Source: JAJEAD01 sp964420925 (GTDB lineage Bacteria > Pseudomonadota > Gammaproteobacteria > HK1). Taken from it: 64,000 bases of DNA. The first letter of the stretch is position 1, and each line of letters starts with the position of its first letter. The notes below the pieces were generated by a model. That model was not told where the DNA came from. It did not search any database and saw only the letters and a program-made list of their open reading frames with translations. Both the position numbers and the translations under genes were made by a program. The stretch is taken from assembly GCA_964420925.1 (NCBI GenBank), contig CAYQVB010000102.1, positions 10,256 through 74,255 of the forward strand, in the 5' to 3' direction. Below are positions 17,082 through 25,856 of this stretch, in pieces.

Positions 17082-17703
17082 CGAATACCCTCATGCTTCT
17101 CCCTGCTGCTTGGATGGAAGGTCCACTGCCACTTCGGCTCGGGTGGATTCCCGCTTGTATCGAAAATCCCCCCACTCGTCGCTTGTCGTGGATTCCCGCC
17201 TTCGCGGGAATGACGGGAACAGGCAACGCGAACGCGCGTACTCGTACTCCCTCGATGCTCCCTTCGCGACAGCGGGGCAGTCTGCCGCCGTGGCCGGCTT
17301 ATCAAGGGAATGACGGGAACACACGACTCGAACGCGCGTGCTGCCTCGATGTTCCTTGCCCGACCGCGGGGACAGGGAACCTGTCCGTGGCAGGCTTTCG
17401 CGACCATTCCGTGCCTCCGCTCAAGTTCGTAGCGCGACGGGTCCGCGGACCGCAACATACACGCGGATCGGCGACGCTTCGAGAGGGTGGTAGACGGGAG
17501 AAGCATTCACACCGGATAGTCGGCCGAGTTGACACCCGCTGCCGGGCGCCTCGGGTCGAACCCGCGGCCGGGCTCCGCGGCGCCCGCTTCGGCGGAGCGC
17601 TTCCGGCCCGACCAGGGTTTCCCAATCCGGGCACGCTGCGCCATCATCGCTTCCCGGGCGCCCGAAGGTCCTCGGGGCGGATTGCAATACCAGGAGACAT
17701 CAG
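17082..17703. repeat. 622-nt gene-free stretch with mosaic repeats
   Basis: 17143-17211 holds GTGGATTCCCGC, a spacer containing ATCCCCCCACTCG, and a second GTGGATTCCCGC ending in the 20-bp palindrome ATTCCCGCCTTCGCGGGAAT (17192-17211). This two-headed unit matches, in reverse, 1760-1807 and about 25633-25692. From 17205 to 17402 come two copies of a module of about 100 bp (GGGAATGACGGGAACA ... GTGGCxGGC); the second, 17300-17400, closely matches 58320-58415. The stretch 17410-17700 shows no recognisable gene; a lone TTGACA at 17529 has no -10 partner. Confidence 0.85.
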
Positions 17704-18789
17704 ATGAAAGCAGCCGTGATGCGTGGAGTCGGACAGCCACTCACGATTGAGGAGGTCGACGTGGCGAAGCCGATTGGGCGCGAGGTGCTGGTGCGGGTTG
17801 CCGCGACCGGCGTCTGCCACAGCGACCTCCACATCATCGAGGGACTCTATCCCGGCGACTTTCCATGCATTCTCGGCCACGAATCGGCCGGCGTGGTGGA
17901 AGAGGTCGGAGATCAGGTCGGCTACTTCAGCCCGGGGGACCATGTCATCTCCTGTCTCTCCGTCTTCTGCGGTCACTGCGAGGCCTGCGTGACCGGGCAC
18001 CTCGTCAACTGCGAGCGCCCCGAGGATGTGAACCGTGGCCTCGGCGAAGCGCCGCGCCTGAGCCAGAAGGGCGAAGTGGTGCACCAGTTCTACAACCTCT
18101 CCTCCTTCGCCGAGTACATGCTTGTGCACGAGCACGCGATCGTGAAGATCCGCAAGGACATGCCGCTCGACCGGGCCGCTCTCATCGGCTGCGGGGTGAC
18201 CACCGGGGTCGGCGCGGTGCATAACACCGCGAAGATCGAGGTCGGCAGCACGGTGGCGGTGATCGGGCTCGGCGGCGTCGGGCTCTCCGCCGTCAACGGC
18301 GCCGCGATATCGGGCGCGGGACGCATCATCGCCATCGACACCGTGGGCTCGAAGCTCAACCTCGCCCGGCACTTCGGAGCGACCGATGTGGTCGATGCTT
18401 CCCGGGAAGACCCCGTCGAGGCGGTACGGAAGATGACGGGCCGGGGCGTGCATTACTCCTTCGAGGCGATCGGTCTCAAGAAGACGAGCGAGCAGGCATT
18501 CGAGATGCTGCGCCCCGGCGGCACCGCGACCGTGATCGGCATGATTCCGGTGGGCCAGAAGGTCGAGATCGACGGGGAAAGCCTCCTCTACGAGAAGAAG
18601 CTGCAGGGCTCCAACATGGGCTCGAACCGCTTCCGCGTCGACATGCCGCGCTACGTCGATTTCTACCTCGCCGGCCGGCTGCATCTCGACGAGATGATCA
18701 CCGAACGCGTCCGCCTCGAAGAGATCAACGAGGCCTTCGCCGCGATGAAGACCGGCGAGGTGGCGCGCAGCGTCATCATGTTTGATTGA
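17704..18789 (+). CDS. Zinc-dependent medium-chain alcohol dehydrogenase
   Basis: 361 aa from ATG 17704, with AGGAG 8 nt upstream. Catalytic zinc ligands: C38 in TGVCHSDLH, H59-E60 in LGHESAG and a Cys near 162 in LIGCGVTTG. The structural zinc cysteines are C89, C92, C95 and C103. The NAD-binding loop is VIGLGGVGLSAV. Overall it follows the class III/Rxyl-type MDR pattern, although the glutathione-binding residues were not checked. It should oxidise an alcohol, or an aldehyde as a hydroxymethyl adduct, in the cytosol. It converges with the Rieske oxygenase gene downstream. Confidence 0.92.
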   Translation: MKAAVMRGVGQPLTIEEVDVAKPIGREVLVRVAATGVCHSDLHIIEGLYPGDFPCILGHESAGVVEEVGDQVGYFSPGDHVISCLSVFCGHCEACVTGHLVNCERPEDVNRGLGEAPRLSQKGEVVHQFYNLSSFAEYMLVHEHAIVKIRKDMPLDRAALIGCGVTTGVGAVHNTAKIEVGSTVAVIGLGGVGLSAVNGAAISGAGRIIAIDTVGSKLNLARHFGATDVVDASREDPVEAVRKMTGRGVHYSFEAIGLKKTSEQAFEMLRPGGTATVIGMIPVGQKVEIDGESLLYEKKLQGSNMGSNRFRVDMPRYVDFYLAGRLHLDEMITERVRLEEINEAFAAMKTGEVARSVIMFD

Positions 18790-18957
18790 TCGCGAAGGGC
18801 GGGAAGACGACCGACCCACTTCGCACCTCGAACGGAATCATCAGGCGGCCACACGAAGGGTGTATCTCTCCGAATTCGGTACATGGGCAAGGCTACGTTG
18901 CCGGTGTCGGAGAGCGGGCCGCCATCAGGGCCCGTCAGGGCCTTGCCTTGGCATACA

Positions 18958-20106
18958 TCAGACAGTCCTGTGGCTCGTTTCCAGCGCGTCCATGACCAGT
19001 CGATGGAACTGGTGGACGCCATGCTCCGCCGTCCCGGAGCGCTCCGGGTCCACCATGAAGCGTCCCTGGTTGTAGGACTTCGATTTGAGCCCGCGCTGCA
19101 CCGATTCGCACAGACCCTGATCTTCAGGACCCAGAGTCTCGTTGAGGTACCGCGTACGGGCGTTGTCGATCGTGTCGTCGAGCGCGTACCGATATCCCGA
19201 GAACACCGTGTTCTCGTGGTCCAGCGGCATCATCGCGAGCACGAACAGGTTGGCGGACCCCGGCACCAGCCACATCGAAGTGGTGGGCCACAGATACCAG
19301 TACGCCGCCACCTGCACATCGTCCTCGGCGGCGAAATCGTAGGCGCGGTTCTCAGGGCGCGAGCGACGTGAGAGCTGTCTCGCCCACTGGTCGTGAACCA
19401 CGTGCTCGTAGCTGTCCATCACCATCAGATCGGCGAGGGCGGGGTGCGCCTTGGCGCAGTGATAGCACTCCATGTAATTGTCCACCACCACCTTCCAATT
19501 GGCCTTCCAGCCCGCCGTCCGGGGCGAGTCGAAAGCGAAGCTCTCCACCGGACGAAGATCGGCAAGACGCGGTACGTGGGTGCGTAGATCGACATCGAGC
19601 CCCGGCGCGAGGTCGACAATCGAGGCCGCGCCCAGGTCCAGGTTGACGAACAGGAAACCGCAAAGCGACTCCACCCTGATCTGCGGCAGACAGAACTCTT
19701 CCGGGTTGAAGTCACGCATCTCGCTCGCGAACCGGGCATGGCGAAAGCGCCCGTCGGAGTGATAGGACCAGGCGTGATACGGACACACGATGGTGCGGGC
19801 ATTGCCAGCGCCTTCGAGCAGCCGATGCGCGCGATGCCGGCATACGTTGAAGAAGCCGCGAAGCCCCCCGTCTTCACCCCGCATCACGAACACGCTCTCG
19901 TCGGCAACGTCGAGGGTGAGGTAATCGCCGGGAGCGCGCACCTGCGACTCGTGCCCGATGCAATGCCAGGTACGCTCGAATATCGCCTGCTTCTCCTGCT
20001 CGTAGATCTCCGGGTCCAGGTAGTAGCGGGCGGGCATGGTGTAGGACCGGTCCGCCTCCCCGGTCAGCGGCCTGTCGAAGTCCTTGAATGCGGTGGTGAC
20101 AGTCAT
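18958..20106 (-). CDS. Rieske oxygenase alpha subunit, quaternary-amine monooxygenase-like
   Basis: 382 aa from the ATG at 20104-20106, with AGGAG 7 nt upstream; the longer frame to 20220 has no ribosome site. The Rieske motif is CRHRAHRLLEG...CPYHAWSY. The mononuclear iron motif is NYMECYHCAKAHPAL, with Glu and two His. The overall pattern (YYLDPEIYEQEKQAIFERTW, WKVVVDNYMECYHC) is that of the clade with glycine betaine, stachydrine and carnitine monooxygenases, which demethylate or cleave quaternary amines. That assignment is inference from motif style. A reductase component is not adjacent. Confidence 0.88.
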   Translation of the reverse strand: MTVTTAFKDFDRPLTGEADRSYTMPARYYLDPEIYEQEKQAIFERTWHCIGHESQVRAPGDYLTLDVADESVFVMRGEDGGLRGFFNVCRHRAHRLLEGAGNARTIVCPYHAWSYHSDGRFRHARFASEMRDFNPEEFCLPQIRVESLCGFLFVNLDLGAASIVDLAPGLDVDLRTHVPRLADLRPVESFAFDSPRTAGWKANWKVVVDNYMECYHCAKAHPALADLMVMDSYEHVVHDQWARQLSRRSRPENRAYDFAAEDDVQVAAYWYLWPTTSMWLVPGSANLFVLAMMPLDHENTVFSGYRYALDDTIDNARTRYLNETLGPEDQGLCESVQRGLKSKSYNQGRFMVDPERSGTAEHGVHQFHRLVMDALETSHRTV

Positions 20107-20351
20107 TGGAATGCTCCTGGCACAAGTGAAGTCCATGATATGCGGGAGACTTTGTGAGTGGCTGACGAGGACCATCGAGCGCCCGGAAGCTCCGCTTCGA
20201 GTTTCGCACCCCCCACGCAAGCTAGTGCCAGGGGCGGAAGGATCACATGGATGTGGCGGCGCAGGGCTGTCTGGCCGTCAGGAGCGCAGCCCGTCTTGAG
20301 CGCGTAACCGCGAGGCCGCGGCACATCGAGTGCATCGAGGCGTTGGCCCAA

Positions 20352-21473
20352 TCAGCGCCGCGTGTTTTCGGCTTCGACAATCGAAGCATCGCGAGGATCC
20401 CACCCGACGCTGATCCGTTCTCCTTCCGACGCGCGCGCTTCGCCGCTGCGGTTCTGGATGCGGGCGACGATGGACAGGCCACCACCGGCATCGATGACAT
20501 AGCGCGTCGTATCGCCTACGTAAACCGCTTCGCGGACGACGCCGGAGAGCACGCTGCCCGATGCGTGCACTTCACCGACGATGCGCAGCTTCTCGGGGCG
20601 CACGACCAGGTGGGTCCGTCCGCCGTCGACGAGTGCGGGGTCAGCCGGCAGGGCCAGGTGCTGGCCTCCAGCGCTTTCCCCGCGCCAGGCGCTGCCGTCG
20701 CGCACGACGCTCAGGGGAACGATGTTGGATTCTCCGATGAAGTCGGCGACGAAGGTGGTCGCGGGCCGCTCGTAGAGAGTGGCCGGATCGGCGACCTGCT
20801 CGAAGCGGCCGTGGTTCACGACCACGATGCGATCCGAAAGGACCAGCGCCTCCTCCTGGTCGTGGGTCACGTATATGGTGGTGATGTTGAGCTGCTTTTG
20901 CAGGCGCTTGATCTCGAGCTGCATGTCCTCGCGCAGCTTGCGGTCGAGCGCACCCAGCGGCTCGTCCATGAGCAGCACCAGGGGATTGAAGACCAGCGCG
21001 CGCGCAAGGGCGACACGCTGCTGCTGGCCGCCCGAGAGCTGGTGAGGATAGCGCGCGCCGTAGTCCGGAAGTCGAACCAGCTCGAGCGCGTCGGCGACCA
21101 TGCTCCGGCGGCGGGCCTTGGGCACCTTGCGCATCTTCAGGGGAAACTCGATGTTCTCCGCGACACTCCGATGGGGAAAGAGGGCGTAGTTCTGGAACAC
21201 CATGCCGAAGTCGCGCCGATAGGCGGGGACGCCGGCCAGCGATTCTCCGTCGATGTGAATGTCGCCCGCGCTCGGATCCACGAAACCCGCGATCATCATC
21301 AGGGTGGTCGTCTTTCCCGAGCCGCTCGGCCCCAGCAGCGTGATGAACTCCCCGCTCTCGACGGAGAGCGACACGTCGTCGACCGCGACGACTTCGTCGA
21401 AATGCTTGGTCAGGCCTTCGAGGCGCAGGTGCGGCTCGGATGCCGGTCCGGGAGCTTCGACCGTCTCGTTCAC
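20352..21473 (-). CDS. ABC transporter ATP-binding protein, PotA/spermidine-putrescine type
   Basis: 373 aa from the GTG at 21471-21473, which overlaps the stop of the upstream ureohydrolase gene by 4 nt (GTGA). Walker A is GPSGSGKTT (48-56), Q-loop VFQNYALFP, signature LSGGQQQRVALARAL, Walker B LLMDEPLGALD and H-loop VTHDQEEAL. A C-terminal TOBE-like domain begins after about residue 280. It is the ATPase for the permeases at 23723-25429 and the solute-binding protein at 25857-27041. Its position at the 3' end, behind two ureohydrolases, suggests that the imported substrate is what those enzymes hydrolyse. Confidence 0.92.
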   Translation of the reverse strand: MNETVEAPGPASEPHLRLEGLTKHFDEVVAVDDVSLSVESGEFITLLGPSGSGKTTTLMMIAGFVDPSAGDIHIDGESLAGVPAYRRDFGMVFQNYALFPHRSVAENIEFPLKMRKVPKARRRSMVADALELVRLPDYGARYPHQLSGGQQQRVALARALVFNPLVLLMDEPLGALDRKLREDMQLEIKRLQKQLNITTIYVTHDQEEALVLSDRIVVVNHGRFEQVADPATLYERPATTFVADFIGESNIVPLSVVRDGSAWRGESAGGQHLALPADPALVDGGRTHLVVRPEKLRIVGEVHASGSVLSGVVREAVYVGDTTRYVIDAGGGLSIVARIQNRSGEARASEGERISVGWDPRDASIVEAENTRR

Positions 21474-22426
21474 TGACCCGCTTCGCCTCGGCGCGCGAGC
21501 GCGAGCAGGCACAGGAACTCGAAGGCGAGCGTCGCGCCGCAGGTCGCGGAGATGCGGCTGATGTCCAGGGGAGGGTTGATTTCCATGACATCGAAGCTCA
21601 CGTAGTCGAGGCCCCCGAGCCCGCGCACTATCGCAAGCGCCTCTCGCGTCGTGAAGCCGCCGATCTCGAGCGATCCCGTGCCCGGCACGAAGGCGGGGTC
21701 GACGCAGTCCACATCGAAGGTCAGGTGAACCTTGCGATCGCCCACCCGCTCGCGGATGTCGGCGATGACCTGGGGGAGCCCCAGGCGCACGCAGTCGTCC
21801 ATGGTGCGCACCTCGAAGCCCAGGTCGCGGGCATCCTGGTAGTCCTCGGGCGTGTACACCGTGCCGCGCAATCCCACCATGATCGAGTGGGCGGTATCGA
21901 GCACACCTTCTTCGGCCGCGCGCCGGAACATCGTCCCCGCGTTGTAGCGCTGGGTCCCGTAGAAGGTGTCGTAGGTATCGGTGTGGGCATCGAACTGGAT
22001 CATCGCGACGGGACCGTGCACCCGGCTCGCCGCACGCAGCTCGGCGAGGGTCAGCGAGTGATCGCCGCCGAGTCCGACCGGCACGACGCCGGCCTCGTAG
22101 AGGGGACTGAGCTCCGCTTCGAGCGCGTCGAGGGTGCGGCGAATGGAGCCGGGGACCACCGCCAGATCGCCGTAGTCGATCGCGCGCAGGTGGCGGAAGG
22201 GAGAGATCCGGTGATGGGCGTTCGCGGGCCGCAGCGACGCGGACGCGTCGCGCATCGCGCGCGGCCCGAAGCGCGACCCGGGCGTGCCGCCGGTGTCGGA
22301 AGGCATCCCCGCGATGGCCGCGTCCACCCCATCCAGGCTGCGGGTGTGGGGCAGGCCCATGAAGGTGGCGATGCCCGCTCCCCGCGGAGTTACGAGCTGA
22401 TTGGTGGGCCCCTGGGGCTTGGTCAT
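21470..22426 (-). CDS. Ureohydrolase (agmatinase/arginase fold), first of two
   Basis: 318 aa from the ATG at 22424-22426, with GGAGG 9 nt upstream. All binuclear metal motifs are present: GGDHS (H123), FDAHTDT (D146, H148, D150) and DVDCVDPAFVPGTG near residue 240. The family hydrolyses guanidino compounds to urea and an amine: agmatine, guanidinobutyrate, guanidinopropionate, guanidine. The sequence alone does not choose among them. Genetic context, a polyamine-type importer cotranscribed on both sides and a second ureohydrolase, favours an imported guanidino substrate. Confidence 0.9.
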   Translation of the reverse strand: MTKPQGPTNQLVTPRGAGIATFMGLPHTRSLDGVDAAIAGMPSDTGGTPGSRFGPRAMRDASASLRPANAHHRISPFRHLRAIDYGDLAVVPGSIRRTLDALEAELSPLYEAGVVPVGLGGDHSLTLAELRAASRVHGPVAMIQFDAHTDTYDTFYGTQRYNAGTMFRRAAEEGVLDTAHSIMVGLRGTVYTPEDYQDARDLGFEVRTMDDCVRLGLPQVIADIRERVGDRKVHLTFDVDCVDPAFVPGTGSLEIGGFTTREALAIVRGLGGLDYVSFDVMEINPPLDISRISATCGATLAFEFLCLLALARRGEAGQ

Positions 22427-22468
22427 CGAGGGTTTCCTCCTGTATCGGGCCGTCGCAGTCGCGCAGAC

Positions 22469-23482
22469 TCAGCCGATCAGAGCGGTGCCGCCGGTGGGCT
22501 CGAGAATCCGGCTGCGCAGGAACTCCACCAGGCCGCGGGCGGCGAGGTGGGCGGTGCGATCCCCCACGTCGCGCGGCGGCGTCACCTCCACGAGGTCCAC
22601 CGCGCCGACCTCGGCACATTTGCCGAGCTCATGCAGGGTGGTCAGGAACTCGATCGCGCTCAAGCCCCCGAAGTTGATGAAGCCGGTGCCCGGCGCGGCC
22701 GAGTTGTCACAGACGTCGATGTCGACGCTCACGTAGATGGAATCGGTGTCGCGCCCGGCGATGGCGAGTGCCTCGGCGACCGCGTGCTCGACGCCCTTCG
22801 CGCGCATGTCGTGCACGGTCATCGCGGTGGCGCCGGAACGCTGCACGAACTCCCACTCGTCGCGCCACGCGACGTCGAGCAGTCCGAGCCAGACCATGTT
22901 GGCGGGATCGAAGCCGTCCAGCTCGGCGACCCGCCGCGCGTTCGAGCCGTGCCAGTACTTGCCATGGCTGGGGTTGTCGTCCTGCAGGTCGAAGTGGGCA
23001 TCGACCTGGATGTAGCCGAAGCGGGTCTCCCCGAGCGCCCGTCGGCCCTCGTGGTAGCCGAGCGCAAGCGGGTAGCCGACGTAGTGATCGCCGCCGAGCA
23101 TCACGGGGAAGCCGCCGCGCCGCACGACGCCTTCCGTGCAGGCGCGGATCTCTTCGGTAGTGCGCTCGAGCTGGGGTGAGTGGATGGTCACGTCGCCGAT
23201 GTCGCCCACCGCCGCGTCTTCCCGGAAGCGCACCGCACTGCCGTCGCTCACGTTGACCACGCCGCCCGGACCGGGCTCGCGCCATCGCCAGTTGATGCCG
23301 GTCGAGCGCTGCCGGATCGCGGCCGGCCCGAGACGCGGACCGATGGTCGAGCCGGTGAACTCGCAGGGGACGCCGCCCGCCACGATCATTCCGGGCCGGA
23401 TCTGGTCCATGCTCACCCTCGGCCAGTTCAGGAAGGTGGTGCCCGACGAGAAGGGAGCGATGGGAGAGGGCCGATCGGTCAT
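22469..23482 (-). CDS. Ureohydrolase family protein, second of two, divergent
   Basis: 337 aa from the ATG at 23480-23482. Metal motifs are kept: GGDHY (H133), VDAHFDL (D161, H163, D165) and VDIDVCDNSAAPGTG, where the usual DxDxxDP has Asn after the third Asp in place of Pro. The N-terminus GVPCEFTGSTIGPRLGPAAIRQRS differs from agmatinase and the protein is clearly not a recent copy of its neighbour. It starts 42 nt upstream of the first ureohydrolase gene. The two could act on successive or different guanidino substrates or form a mixed oligomer; both are inference. Confidence 0.88.
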   Translation of the reverse strand: MTDRPSPIAPFSSGTTFLNWPRVSMDQIRPGMIVAGGVPCEFTGSTIGPRLGPAAIRQRSTGINWRWREPGPGGVVNVSDGSAVRFREDAAVGDIGDVTIHSPQLERTTEEIRACTEGVVRRGGFPVMLGGDHYVGYPLALGYHEGRRALGETRFGYIQVDAHFDLQDDNPSHGKYWHGSNARRVAELDGFDPANMVWLGLLDVAWRDEWEFVQRSGATAMTVHDMRAKGVEHAVAEALAIAGRDTDSIYVSVDIDVCDNSAAPGTGFINFGGLSAIEFLTTLHELGKCAEVGAVDLVEVTPPRDVGDRTAHLAARGLVEFLRSRILEPTGGTALIG

Positions 23483-23539
23483 TCGAGAATGCTCCCTTGA
23501 GCTGCGGGCCGTCGCGGAGCCTCCGGTCCAGGTCCGAAG

Positions 23540-23690
23540 GGAGTTTGCGATATCCCGTTGTCCTGCATGGATTCCCGTTCCCCCCGGCCACGGGAACGAG
23601 CTTCGCTGGAATGACGGGGTGTGAGTTGCGATGTGGTGCCGTTTCCGTCAATCCCGCGCAAGCGTGAACCAATGCACCTGGATTTCTCTA
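23540..23690. repeat. Degenerate copy of the dispersed repeat family
   Basis: GGATTCCCGTTC at 23571 and CACGGGAACG at 23590 form a 7-bp TTCCCGT/ACGGGAA arm pair, followed by TGGAATGACGGGGTG and later GTCAATCCCGCGCAAGCG. These are worn versions of the modules at 25.5 kb. The copy separates the permease genes from the ureohydrolase genes. Confidence 0.6.
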
Positions 23691-23722
23691 CGAGGGCGCG
23701 ATGGTCCTTCATCATGGATACG

Positions 23723-24547
23723 CTAACGGCGCTGCGTCCGCCGGCGCACGAAGCCGAGCAGCAGCAGCGTGGCGATGCTGAGCACGATGAACAGCGAGGA
23801 CGCCGCGGCGATGGTGGGGTTCGCCTCGAAGCGTATACCCTTCCAGAACTGGATGGGAAGGGTCGTGCCGGCGTTGCCGATGACGAAGAGCGAGATCAGG
23901 AACTCGTTGAAAGATGCGAGAAAAGCGAGCAGTGCGGCGCTCAGCACCCCGGGCCGGATGAGCGGGAGGGTCACGTACCAGAAGGTGGCGGCGGGGTTCG
24001 CGCCGAGACTCATCGCCGCCAGTTCGTAGCTTCGATCGAAGCCCTGGAGCGTTGCGTACACGATGATGATCACGAAGGGTATGGCAAACACGGTGTGCGC
24101 GATCACCAGACCCGTGGTCGTGCCGATCAGTCCCAGGTCGTTCAGGAAGAAGTACTCCGCCATCGCGATGAGGATCACCGGAATCATCAGGGGCACCACG
24201 AAGAGCAGGATCATCGCCTTCTTCCCCCGGAAGGCGCCGCGGGCGAGGCCGAACGCCGCCGGCAGGCCCAGCGCGAGCGTGACGAGCATGGTCAGCCCGG
24301 CCAGCAGGAGGCTGTAGCCGGTCGCGCCGGTCCACTCGGGAATCGTGAAGTACGCCTCGTACCAGCGCAGCGACCAGGTCTTGGGCGGAAAGATGATGTA
24401 GCGGGTCGCCGAGAACGAGACGGGAATCGTGAAGAAGGCCGGCACCACCATGAGGACGGCCACCAGCACCGCGAGCGCGGTGACGAGGCGGCCCCCGAGG
24501 CGGTAGACCGCGACCGGCAGCCTCCTCGGCAAACTGCCTCTGCGCAT
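23723..24547 (-). CDS. ABC transporter permease, PotC type
   Basis: 274 aa with about six hydrophobic segments, starting from the ATG at 24545-24547, 3 nt after the stop of the preceding permease gene. The EAA loop that contacts the ATPase is ELAAMSLGANPAATFWYVTLPLIRPG, beginning near residue 178. It should form the inner-membrane channel with the PotB-type subunit. The spermidine/putrescine-type family also carries opines, ferric iron and other amines, so substrate cannot be read from the permease. Its C-terminus FVRRRTQRR is basic and cytosolic. Confidence 0.92.
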   Translation of the reverse strand: MRRGSLPRRLPVAVYRLGGRLVTALAVLVAVLMVVPAFFTIPVSFSATRYIIFPPKTWSLRWYEAYFTIPEWTGATGYSLLLAGLTMLVTLALGLPAAFGLARGAFRGKKAMILLFVVPLMIPVILIAMAEYFFLNDLGLIGTTTGLVIAHTVFAIPFVIIIVYATLQGFDRSYELAAMSLGANPAATFWYVTLPLIRPGVLSAALLAFLASFNEFLISLFVIGNAGTTLPIQFWKGIRFEANPTIAAASSLFIVLSIATLLLLGFVRRRTQRR

Positions 24548-24550
24548 CTT

Positions 24551-25429
24551 CTATCGTCCCGGTGCGATCGGCCGGGCGAGACCGAAAACGCGGTTGTAGA
24601 GGACGAGGATGATAGTCGTGGACAGGAGCAGCACCACCGAAAGCGCCGATGCGAGCCCCCAGTTGAGGGTCCTGCGTCCCTGGGTGTCGATCAACTGGGC
24701 GATCATCGTCTCCGCCGTGCTTCCGAGCGCGGCGGGCGTCACGTAGAACCCGGTGGCGAGCACGAAGACGAGCAGGCAGCCGGCGACGACGCCCGGCATG
24801 CTGAGCGGCAGGTACACGTGGCGGAAGGCGCCGAGCGGGGTCGCGCCCATGCCGAGCGCGGCGCGTACCAGCTCGCCGTCGATACCGCGCATGACGCTGT
24901 AGAGGGGCAGGATCATGAAGGGCAGCATGATGTGCACCGACCCGATGAGCACCGAAGGCTCGTTGAAGAGCAGCGTCAGCGGACGATCGATGATGCCGAG
25001 CGACTGCATGGCGACGTTGAGGGGGCCCTTGCGACCGAGAATGATCATCCAGGCGAAGGTGCGCACCAGCTCGCTGGTCCACAGCGGTAGAACGACGCAA
25101 ATGGTGAGCAGCGCGGCGGCATTGCCCCGCGCGTGCGCCAGCGCATAGGCGACGGGATAGCCGAGGACCAGAGTGATGATTGTGACGATGGCGGAGAGTC
25201 GGAAGGTGTTGACCAGCACCCTGGCGTAGCCTTCGACTTCCACCAGCGCCCGATAGTTGTCGAGCGTGGCCGCCGGGTCGAAGACGCTGCGCAGCAGCAT
25301 CTGCCCCAGAGGCAGGGCGAAAGCGATCAGCATGAAGAGGACGGCAGGGACGCAGAGGAGAAACCACACGCGCCGCCGGAGCCACTGGTGGTGCCGGCTC
25401 CGGGACCTCGACTGTCGCCGCGTGCTCAT
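24551..25429 (-). CDS. ABC transporter permease, PotB type
   Basis: 292 aa from the ATG at 25427-25429, preferred for the upstream AGGCAG; ATGs at 25441 and 25453 would add 4 or 8 residues. The N-terminal cytosolic tail STRRQSRSRSRHHQWLRRR is strongly basic and followed by a first membrane helix (FLLCVPAVLFMLIAFALPLG). The EAA loop is RAALGMGATPLGAFRHVYLP. It pairs with the PotC-type permease directly downstream. A 427-nt repeat-filled gap with a hairpin separates it from the solute-binding protein gene upstream. Confidence 0.9.
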   Translation of the reverse strand: MSTRRQSRSRSRHHQWLRRRVWFLLCVPAVLFMLIAFALPLGQMLLRSVFDPAATLDNYRALVEVEGYARVLVNTFRLSAIVTIITLVLGYPVAYALAHARGNAAALLTICVVLPLWTSELVRTFAWMIILGRKGPLNVAMQSLGIIDRPLTLLFNEPSVLIGSVHIMLPFMILPLYSVMRGIDGELVRAALGMGATPLGAFRHVYLPLSMPGVVAGCLLVFVLATGFYVTPAALGSTAETMIAQLIDTQGRRTLNWGLASALSVVLLLSTTIILVLYNRVFGLARPIAPGR

Positions 25430-25808
25430 GTCTGCCTGCATCGAAACGCGCACGGCGCATCGTCTTGCGTGGATTCCCGCTTTTGCGGGAATGACGGAAA
25501 CAGGCGTCCTGACCGGTCTTCGTCATTCCCGCGCAAGCCGGCCAAGGCCAGGGGACCTGTCCCCGCTGTCGCGAAGGGAAGATCGAGAGAGTACGCGAGT
25601 TCGAATTGCCTGTTCCCGTCATTCCCGCAAAAGCGGGAATCCACCCGAAACGCCGAGTGGGGGAATTTTCCATACAAGCCGGAATCCACGGTTGAAGTTC
25701 CCTCTGCAACAGCGGGGCCAGGCCCCGTGGTCATGACCGGCTCACAATCCCAACGAGCGCATGACCGCCCTTGTTTCCAGCCCGTGTCCCGCAAGCGAGC
25801 ATAGAGGA
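25430..25808. repeat. Repeat-filled gap with two 20-bp ATTCCC-N8-GGGAAT palindromes
   Basis: Exact palindromes ATTCCCGCTTTTGCGGGAAT (25473-25492) and ATTCCCGCAAAAGCGGGAAT (25621-25640) bracket a module of about 130 bp that matches, in reverse, 17211-17300. A two-headed unit follows to about 25692 (GTGGGGGAATTTTCC...CCGGAATCCAC), and then a GTTCCCTCTGCAACAGCGGGG module shared with 58475-58530. No gene was recognised here. Confidence 0.85.
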
Positions 25809-25835
25809 GGCGCCGCCCGAAGGCCGGGCGGCGCC
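25809..25835 (-). terminator. Hairpin after the solute-binding protein gene
   Basis: GGCGCCGCCCG (25809-25819) and CGGGCGGCGCC (25825-25835) form an 11-bp perfect stem with a 5-nt loop, 21 nt past the stop of the gene at 25857. On the minus strand no T-run follows. Such hairpins between a binding-protein gene and its permease genes often stabilise the upstream mRNA or reduce readthrough, giving more receptor than permease. Confidence 0.7.
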
Positions 25836-25856
25836 CAAAGACAATCTACCGACCGG

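Noticed and set aside
17100..17410. Repeats at first glance like a degenerate CRISPR array
   Set aside because: Unit lengths and spacings are irregular, modules invert, the palindromes are self-complementary over their full length, and no cas gene is present.
17529..17534. TTGACA as the promoter of the alcohol dehydrogenase gene
   Set aside because: The 16-18 nt downstream window is pure GC with no -10 resemblance, and the start codon is 170 nt away.
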